Source: Diphasiastrum complanatum (Eukaryota > Streptophyta > Lycopodiopsida > Lycopodiales > Lycopodiaceae). From it: a DNA stretch of 64,000 nucleotides. The stretch lies in assembly GCA_029204225.1 (NCBI GenBank), contig CM055107.1, forward strand, positions 16,361,309-16,425,308. Reading direction: 5' to 3'. The notes beneath the pieces are model-generated. The model made no database searches. It was not told where the DNA came from and worked only from the letters and a program-made list of their open reading frames with translations. Positions 56,750-64,000 of the stretch are shown piece after piece (within the stretch, counting starts at the first letter, position 1; each line of letters begins with the position of its first letter). Both the position numbers and the translations under genes were made by a program.

Positions 56750-57600
56750 ACAAGGTTTTGATAAGTTACAACAGACTTCTGCTCCTCCAGTGATTGCCTC
56801 TCTTTGAGGGACATGCACGGGATGATGCGTCATTTATTCGACGCCTTGGTTAATTCTATATTATGTAAGTAGTTGAGACTTGGTGCCTTGGACTTATATA
56901 TCTTTAGATTGAGCTAACCTCACATGTCTCTAGCTCACAATGCTTTCACGCATGATAGATGAGTGCCCTATGCATCCTATTTCTTTGCAGGTTGTCATTA
57001 AAATGAACAATTGCATTAGAGAGCTTCAAATTTTGGTGCTACTAAAAATGGTTACAGATATTCATGATTACCACTTATCACGTGTGATCTATGAGCAGGG
57101 TCATTACTCATTTTGGTACTACCAAGCCTCATGTCTCTTATAGACTTATTTGGCATATTAATTTGGCAATTTAGTACTGAAAATAGCTCCTATATTCAAC
57201 AATTTTATATATCGAGCTTGCACTCATCGAGATTGGTTGAGTAAGACCACTTTTTGGAGATGTATGCAGCTAGAGAGCTGATCCTCCCGAGATATTTGGC
57301 GTCGTGGCCATCACATAGCCTCAGGTTAACATGAAAGAAGCTTAGAGTTTTCTCTCATTAGCTTCATATAGAGATGGGTTTTCTCTCATTACCTTCATAA
57401 GAGATGGTTTTTTCCTAGTGACCCCAAGGTTGATATGACTTGCAACTTGTTTGTACTATGGGTGTGATTGAGATAGAAGATTATTCATATTTTTGATGCC
57501 CTATATATTATGAGCTAAGAGGCAAATATCATTCTCTCTTTCGTGATCTAGTTATGCTTTGCTCATTGATATTATATAATGATAAGAGATGTGTAGCCTT
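56750..57600 (+). pseudogene. Heavily decayed LINE C-terminal fragment
   Basis: In several frames: MLSRMI, VIYEQGHYSFWYYQASCLL, IYRACTHRDWLSKTTFW and CPYY-like FDALYIMS resemble LINE copy A ([28 protein letters not shown]). It lies about 0.5 kb upstream of the EDM2-like start, in the opposite orientation. Confidence 0.55.
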
Positions 57601-58370
57601 GATGATAAAAGGCATGTTTTGGCACGAGGGATATTTGTTGCAACACTTGCACTAGTCCAAGAGACTTGCGGCCTCGAACTACCAACTTTTTCTCCAATGG
57701 TCGTCCTCCTACAAAATTCGAGTTAGAGTGCCAATTGAGAAGGGCCCTAATTGGGTTTAAGCCAATCAATGCACATGATATATTATTTTGATTATGTAAT
57801 ATGCACATCTACATAATGCACATTCAAATATATGCACGTAATGTGTTTACACGCATGACTTGTAAATAAAAGGGTTGGTAATGCTCGCAGCACCCAGACA
57901 TTCAAATTGCTTGGGATACTCATGTGAACAAGTTCCAATACGATGGTAGGATCCGTTCCCTACGTGTTGAACCTGATATGCCTAGATTACCTTTGATCAC
58001 GATGACGGAGTTTCGTAAGGTTGACTATAAGTGTGCGTCTGATTGTTTCTTGTTCGATATGTCAATTTCTAACTGTGAAAGTGATCACATCAAGAACAGA
58101 CTAATCTTGCCAAAAACCTAGATCATAAAATTACGAAGGAGTTTATAGATGTGTTCATTGATGGACTTCCATCTACTTTAACTCCTAAGAAAAATGTGGA
58201 ACATAAGATTGAGTTAATTCTTGGATACTACCTTGCTTTATGAGCGTATATCTGTAGTAGTCATCAAAAAGGGGGCGCATAATGTACAGTCGATGGTCAC
58301 CAACAATAACAATAATTGTGTGACCATGGGTGGGCTTTTGGAGAGAATATCATACCATCATGTGGATTCG
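57601..58370. other. Unassigned DNA upstream of the hAT remnant
   Basis: A 65-codon plus-strand frame (57924-58121) has no motif I recognise; it may be the 5' part of the hAT transposase. Confidence 0.35.
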
Positions 58371-58379
58371 TGTACAACA

Positions 58380-59500
58380 CACTTCATCTTTTGATGCATG
58401 ACATAGCAAAGGCATGCCCTAAGCTTCCGACATCACATCCAATGCCATCTTGGTAACAATTGTGACCAGAAATAAGTAGGCCCTTGCCATGTTCAGGACA
58501 TACAGCTCATTGGATTTGAAACCAACACCAACACAACTTGCCTACCACTTTGTTGTAATGAAACGGTTGCTTCAAGTGTTTCAAGTTCAACCTGCATTGC
58601 TCCAAATGGCAACCAGCCTTGAGTTCACACAATGACATCATAGGAATGTGCCAATTGGACTCATTGCTTTTGGAAACTATTTCTAGCAGCCAGTTGAGGT
58701 CCTACAACCAAGGTATTATGTGCTGAGTTTAGCGAATCGAGAGGGTTGTTCTACCCGGCACCATTGATGAATTTAACAACATTGGAGAGACCCTTTATCG
58801 ATTGATTTTTTATGAGCAGAGGTAAAACTCTTTCTAAAATGTTTTATGCATCTATTTTTGTAAAAGTGTTTTAGCATTGTTGAATTGTATATTCTTCAAT
58901 GAAATGATAACTTTTTTTGGTTTTAGGATGTCAACTATCCAAGAGAAGTGGCTAGACAGGTGGAATTTCTTCCACAAGCTTGTACATGCAATTGCTCATT
59001 TGCTTGGCCCTACATGGGCTACTGGAGCCATACACAGACGTTGAGCTTGTGGATGACAAGGTAGACGACATACACGCAGAATGTGTACCCAGGTTACAAT
59101 TGTCCCCACGAGAGCTATCTAGCCCATCTTGTTTTCATCACTCATGTAGTTGACAACACTTTTCATGTGCTTTTGACTCCTCTTTGCTTGGATATTCAGC
59201 ACATACAAGGATGTTTCATTGGATCTTAGATTGAGTATGACGAGTTTTTGCCAAAGCCACTAACATGGAGGAGTGCAATGGGCAAATCCGCCAAAAACAT
59301 TATTGCTCTTACCACTCACATCCTTGGTCAGGATTGTTCCATTTCGGCTTGTGAGCAAAATTGGAGCACGTGGTCTCTTTTGCACACAAAGAAACACAAC
59401 GGGCTCAACATTCCCTGAATAGGTTTGTTTACTACACCACCAACTTGAGGCTAGTTAAGCACATGCAAAGAGATGGCACGCCTAGGCAGGTGACCCAAAG
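58380..59500 (+). pseudogene. hAT-superfamily transposase remnant
   Basis: Broken plus-strand frames end in a clear hAT C-terminal dimerisation motif (about 59,297-59,415): IIALTTHILGQDCSISACEQ then NWSTWSLLHTKKHN, the 'SACERNWS' signature. Upstream pieces (VLPGTIDEFNNIGETLYRLI; EKWLDRWNFFHKLVHAIAH) fit the same protein. Many stops, and terminal inverted repeats were not found. Confidence 0.75.
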
Positions 59501-59699
59501 AAACAACATAGATCCATAAACACTGCAGCAGGCCATGCACAAAGAGAGGCTGCAAGTGATGAAAATTTTCGAAGTATTATTAGCACGACATGAGAGGAGG
59601 CAAAGCAGGACCAGTTGGTTCATGGCTAGGGCCAATGCAGTGTTGGGGATATTCAATGACGCAGTGGAATGTCTGAATAGTTCTCCCCAAGAGAAAAAC

Positions 59700-60060
59700 A
59701 ATAATTTTATTTAATACAAGACTGATCTTTTGATCTTTGATCAAATCACTAGGTAATTATATCATTCGTTTAACTTAGTAGAATATCTTACGTAGGTGTC
59801 AACAACAATCACAAAGAATGCAAATAATTTAGGCGTCTGTGACAACCATGCATTCTTCGACTAATATTCTACGTTAATCTATGGAATAAGAATATTTCTA
59901 ATTTAGAGAGAAGGAACACAAGAGCATTCAGCATATGATTAACAAATACATAGATAATAGAGAATCTGTGAATTGAAGCTATTGCGATACAACGATCATA
60001 TCATGAAAGGAATCCTACGACCGATGAGGTTCACAGTAATTGTGCACTGAGCGCTATGAT
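59700..60060. other. No recognised feature
   Basis: AT-rich; perhaps LTR-like in composition. Confidence 0.3.
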
Positions 60061-60069
60061 CCTACCAGA

Positions 60070-60312
60070 CATGAGGGTTCGGGCCGGACGCGGGCATTCC
60101 GCGTCCGCGTCCGGCATTCGGACCCGGACGCGTTCGACCCCCGGACGCGGGGTCGGACGTGTCCATATTTATTTTTATTTTTTTTTGCCTAAATACAACT
60201 AAAAAAACTAAAAAAAATTTTTTTTAGAAAAAGGCACTCGGATGCACCCTTGGCACGTCCGCGTCCGGACTCGGACGCGCGTCCGAACGCGCGTTCGGAC
60301 GCAGGGTCCGCT
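60070..60312. repeat. Foldback-like structure with GGACGCG-rich arms
   Basis: Two GC-rich arms built from GGACGCG/CGCGTCC words (about 60,075-60,163 and 60,258-60,312) flank an A/T-only core (60,164-60,235). The arms are self- and cross-complementary. Confidence 0.7.
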
Positions 60313-60319
60313 TCCTTAG

Positions 60320-61490
60320 GATCCTACTATGTTTCTTCAGTTGATCGAAGATACAACTGACAGATAAGTCAATCTCTCTATTGGCTTAGATTGCTCTCTC
60401 TCTCTCTCTCTATTGATTCTGATTCTGATGATTCTTATTCTGATCCTACTCTCTGGGTATATATATACAAACTAACAAAGTTTATCATCTAAACAGTTCT
60501 TGTAAACAATGTGTTTAACTCTAAGTGAGTGTTTACAAGAAGAGATTAATTTGATCAATACTTTCTATATTTTGAACTGTAGTCAATTAGTGGACAGTGA
60601 TAAGTGTCTGCATACAGTAGCATGATCGAACGGTGACATCTTTTGCATTGGATTTGGCAAAGGAAATGCTCCATTTTGAGTGGTACCATGATTATGGTCG
60701 ATAGTCGATAGTTGATAGTCCTTCGATAGTCAATGAGAGTCATCTGACGTGAACTCGAATATTGAGTGTCAGAGTCGACCTTTTGCTCTGTGTATTTCTA
60801 CAGACTGTTCAAATATGCATGTAAAACTACAAACTGACATGAATAACAATTCATTTCTGCAGGCAGATGTTATTTTTACCACCCTAACACATACATGAAA
60901 ATTAAAAACCAAAAGAAAACAACAAAACGTTGCAATCCGAAATGTCGACATTTTTTGGAATGCTCGTTCCAAAACATGCTCGTAACGTGGCATTACAAGA
61001 CACTACTCATCTATGGGAATAAATGGAATCAATTCTGGACAACTTTGAGGCATATCTTAGTTTACATCACATGGAAGTTGTATAGATAATATACATTTAC
61101 TTTCTAAAATGTTAAAGTATCATTTTCGAAGTAGGGAGAGAAAATTGTGAGACTTCAACTTTGAGATCATTGGTGAAGGAGTATACAACTTCACAAAGAA
61201 GGTAAAGGTCATAATTTCTCCATACATCAAAACCCTATGGTTTTGGATGTAGTAAGTCTTTTTCTATCAATTTTGAGTGCCTATACATCTCATAACTCCT
61301 CATAGTTTGGCAGTCTCATTTCAAGTTTGGTTAAAATTTTCAAGGCAGGCTACAACTCAAAATTTGACCACCATTCAAGAACTTGACAATGACATTCAAA
61401 TCCATAACTCTTGCATCCATCCACTTGATGTTTCAAGCCCCCAGGAAATGACCCTTAGAAGCCAAAGACTACCAAAAACAAGAAAGAAAC
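60320..61490. other. Unassigned intergenic DNA
   Basis: Short CT tract at 60,391-60,411; otherwise nothing recognised. Confidence 0.35.
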
Positions 61491-61499
61491 ATCTCCAAA

Positions 61500-62396
61500 A
61501 AATTGCTACATCATTCCTTGCATTGAATCAAATGCTTTGCGAAAGTCCACAAAGCAGCAATAGACTCTCTGTTTTTTGAACTTCGCTGCCTCAATGATAC
61601 ATCTCAGTATGAATATTTGGTCTGCTGTGGAGTAGCCTGCTCTTAAACCTGCCTGTCCCATAGCATATAACTCCTCTGTCTCTGCATGAGCACTGATGAT
61701 AGACTGCATAACCGAATCATAGAGCTTAGCCATAGTGTGGCTGATCATAATAGTATGATAGTTGTCTACATTCAGAGGATCACCAACCTTAAGTATAGGG
61801 TGCGAAAGGTTAGTACACCAAGGTGTGGGAAGGCCAAAAATAACAGATTGGTTAAAAACATAGGAGATGTATGGAGCAACAATATATGGGCGATAGGTTC
61901 TAGAAAGTCCATACTTAGAGAGTCAACATCAATGGCTTTATGGTTTTGGCCATTTTGATGGCGTTTTCAATCATGGACGGAGTGAAAAGGGTGAATTCTG
62001 ATGATCGTGGTGAGAGAGAGATGGAAGGAGAGTCAACTGTATAAAGTTTTGCAGCATAGAATCCACGATTCAATGGCAATAGGAGCTGGCATACATGAGT
62101 TTTTAGAGAACATCTTCCAAAAGAAGGTGGAAGAAGAAGAGTCCAAGGAATCGATGAGTTTTTGTGCCAGCGACTGAAAGTACGTGGTCTTCTTCCGCAA
62201 AGTCATTCTATGGTATTCTCTTTGTTTAGATGCTAAGGTGTCGGGAGAATGATATTGAGCGTGAACAACCTGCTTGTGTAGAGAGAGGCACTCATCATCA
62301 TACCATCTATTGTAAGTGCGTTTATGAGATGAAAAAGTTTTTGGAGGATATGCAGTATTGGCTGACCAAAGAAGCGACTGAGATAAAAAGGCGGCT

Positions 62397-62398
<2 letters not shown>
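61500..62398 (-). pseudogene. LINE linker and reverse-transcriptase fragment
   Basis: On the minus strand the copy starts exactly at a CT tract, then reads YNRWYDDECLSLHKQVVHAQ and the linker (LRKKTTYFQSLAQKLIDSL). After stops comes the RT fingers/palm: HTMAKLYDSVMQSIISAHAE, GQAGLRAGYSTADQIFILRC and VYCCFVDFRKAFDSM (first catalytic Asp in VDFRKAFD). It stops at about 61,500, before YADD. Confidence 0.83.

Positions 62399-62487
<89 letters not shown>
62399..62487. repeat. GA microsatellite at a LINE 5' junction
   Basis: About 44 GA units; in LINE orientation a CT tract that directly precedes the truncated LINE. Confidence 0.93.
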
Positions 62488-62489
<2 letters not shown>

Positions 62490-62491
<2 letters not shown>

Positions 62492-64000
62492 TTGTAAAGT
62501 GGATGAACACAATACTATTGGATGCATAAATATATGCTCCACAATATTTATGTCTGTTCAAACTATCTCTGTTCAAACTTACATAGAATAGTCCAATCGA
62601 GTGTAGTAGATCCTATTTGATTCTATCGATATTGTAGATTTGATGATTTGTTGATTGTTAATACTATTTAATCTATGCTTATGTAGAATGTTGAAATGTT
62701 GAATTATTGAATGCACAAGGGTGGTTGAGTGGTTAATCTGTGCTCTTCACTTGAATTGCAAAACCTTGAACTCTATTGATTAAAAATATCATTGATTTTG
62801 CTAATTGAAATGATGTTGAGTAACTTGAATGGTATTTTTTGTGAGTGTACACCAGTACAATATGATCAAGCATTACAAGAACCTATTACTTTTGTTTGCT
62901 ACATTTAGCCATAATTATGTCATTACTAGCACATGCTCTATTGCGCCAACTTTTTCAAGGTTATTATTCTCTTCTACCCAATTTTACTACTTTGAGAGAT
63001 GAAAACCCATCATTCTTTTTTGCTTCATTTTTGTACAAATTCCAAGAGATCACTGCTAAACACTACATTTGTGTTATTGTACCTTACCATGCGTATGTAT
63101 GAATGTGGATATGACAAGCGTTGTCATCTTTTTACCTTTGTTGAAGGTCCTCACATTGTTGTCACTTTAAAGGAACTCTATCTCTCAAGGTCTTGATCTT
63201 TCTACTACTATGGACGAACTAAGATTTTCAAAGTCGTCACTCCTTTGCTCAAGTAGCTTCTAGTTTCCCCATTTTTCCAAGTCAATCTTCTACAAGCTTT
63301 GTAGTCAAATATTACTAATTCCTCATTCGTCAAATATTGATGATCCCTCAATCATGACTAACAATACCTCTTATACTCACGTGGCCATCATCCAACCATA
63401 GGTTTGCAAGCATCATTGCAAATTCAATGTTGAGTTTCTACATCTTCCTATGCTCTTGAATAAGGCATTTTTCTCAATTATCAATTGCTTTTACACCATT
63501 TAAGATCTTCACAAGTATGATAGTATGATACAACATTATCACAGCCTTCATTTGCATGCTATTATGGTCACTTCAACATTAATACAATAAGGGAGAGAGT
63601 TGTGATTAAGTTGTCATAAACAACCCATTTGACTTTGGATTTGCACAGAATCAATTTTCATGTGGACCACACAGTACAAACTTTGGTACTTTTGGACAAC
63701 TCGTTTGAAATTATATTGATTATTGTTTGAGCTTTTGTTTACTCATTAGGTGATTTTCAAGCCTTAAATCCTATATATAGACCAACCATAAAAGCACCGA
63801 GTTTTGGAACGTTACGTTCAGGGGGCATTCTGGATCGAAACGTAATTTTTTTTTTTTTAAGTCTATAAGTTGTGGTGGGAAGAAACTAAATTTAGGAATG
63901 TAAAAAAAAATTCAAACACAACATAGATTTGTTCTTTTACTAGGTCTATATATGCGTTCTAATTTCTCACATGACCTCAAGTGCGGTCATGCACCTGGAA
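62490..64000. other. No recognised gene
   Basis: AT-rich DNA. A weak tRNA-like A box (62722-62732) and B-box-like word (62764-62774) are noted but not called. 63.78-63.87 kb has a GAACGTTACGTTC palindrome. Confidence 0.4.

Noticed and set aside
62700-62775. tRNA-like sequence (GGTTGAGTGGTTAA...)
   Set aside because: A box present but B box poor and no cloverleaf; too weak to call a tRNA or SINE.

Overview
This is nuclear DNA of a land plant. It has two genuine spliced plant genes, telo-box promoter motifs, Ty1/copia and Ty3/gypsy retrotransposons, several non-LTR (LINE) fragments, a hAT remnant and very long CT/GA microsatellites. Introns up to 13.7 kb and heavy repeat nesting suggest a large, repeat-rich genome such as a fern or gymnosperm. 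The sequence does not let me name the species, so that is inference only.

Layout. 1-5.3 kb: decayed LINE pieces (+ strand), a tRNA-like SINE candidate, a GC-rich low-complexity block, a 30-bp minisatellite and CT microsatellites. 6.2-8.3 kb: a truncated Ty1/copia element (- strand) with its probable 5' LTR at 8.32 kb upward. 11 kb: an inverted copy of a repeat also seen at 6.25 kb, next to a primer-binding site. 13.3-14.0 kb: a diverged duplicated block that runs into the promoter of gene 1. 14,225-28,974 (+): gene 1, a five-exon CHCHD2/Mix17-like twin-CX9C mitochondrial protein (166 aa) whose first intron is 13,705 bp. That intron holds two LINE 3' ends in tandem, a Ty3 chromovirus fragment, and a third LINE interrupted by a complete 4.3-kb non-autonomous LTR retrotransposon with perfect 5-bp target duplications. 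29-37 kb: intergenic repeats (copia gag-protease fragment, Ty3 RT/RNase H/integrase fragment, microsatellites). 37,440-56,222 (-): gene 2, a nearly complete 19-exon EDM2-like gene (about 1,112 aa; N-terminal domain, PHD-type zinc-finger block, methyltransferase-like domain). Its largest introns carry repeat insertions. 56.7-64 kb: LINE remnants, a hAT transposase pseudogene, a GC-armed foldback-like structure and another LINE beside a long GA tract.

The two genes are convergent and about 8.5 kb apart. I rebuilt all exons by hand from reading-frame continuity, splice motifs and family resemblance. Every phase closes: 501 nt for gene 1 and 3,339 nt for gene 2.

Most interesting points: (1) one LINE family has both 5' and 3' ends lying in CT/GA microsatellites at several loci, which suggests insertion into (TC)n tracts or a (TC)n tail; (2) a compact LTR element with no recognisable gag-pol has five spaced hairpin-forming repeats just after its primer-binding site; (3) an EDM2-like gene, whose Arabidopsis relative controls transcription through heterochromatic introns, sits next to a gene with a giant repeat-filled intron containing sense-strand poly(A) signals.
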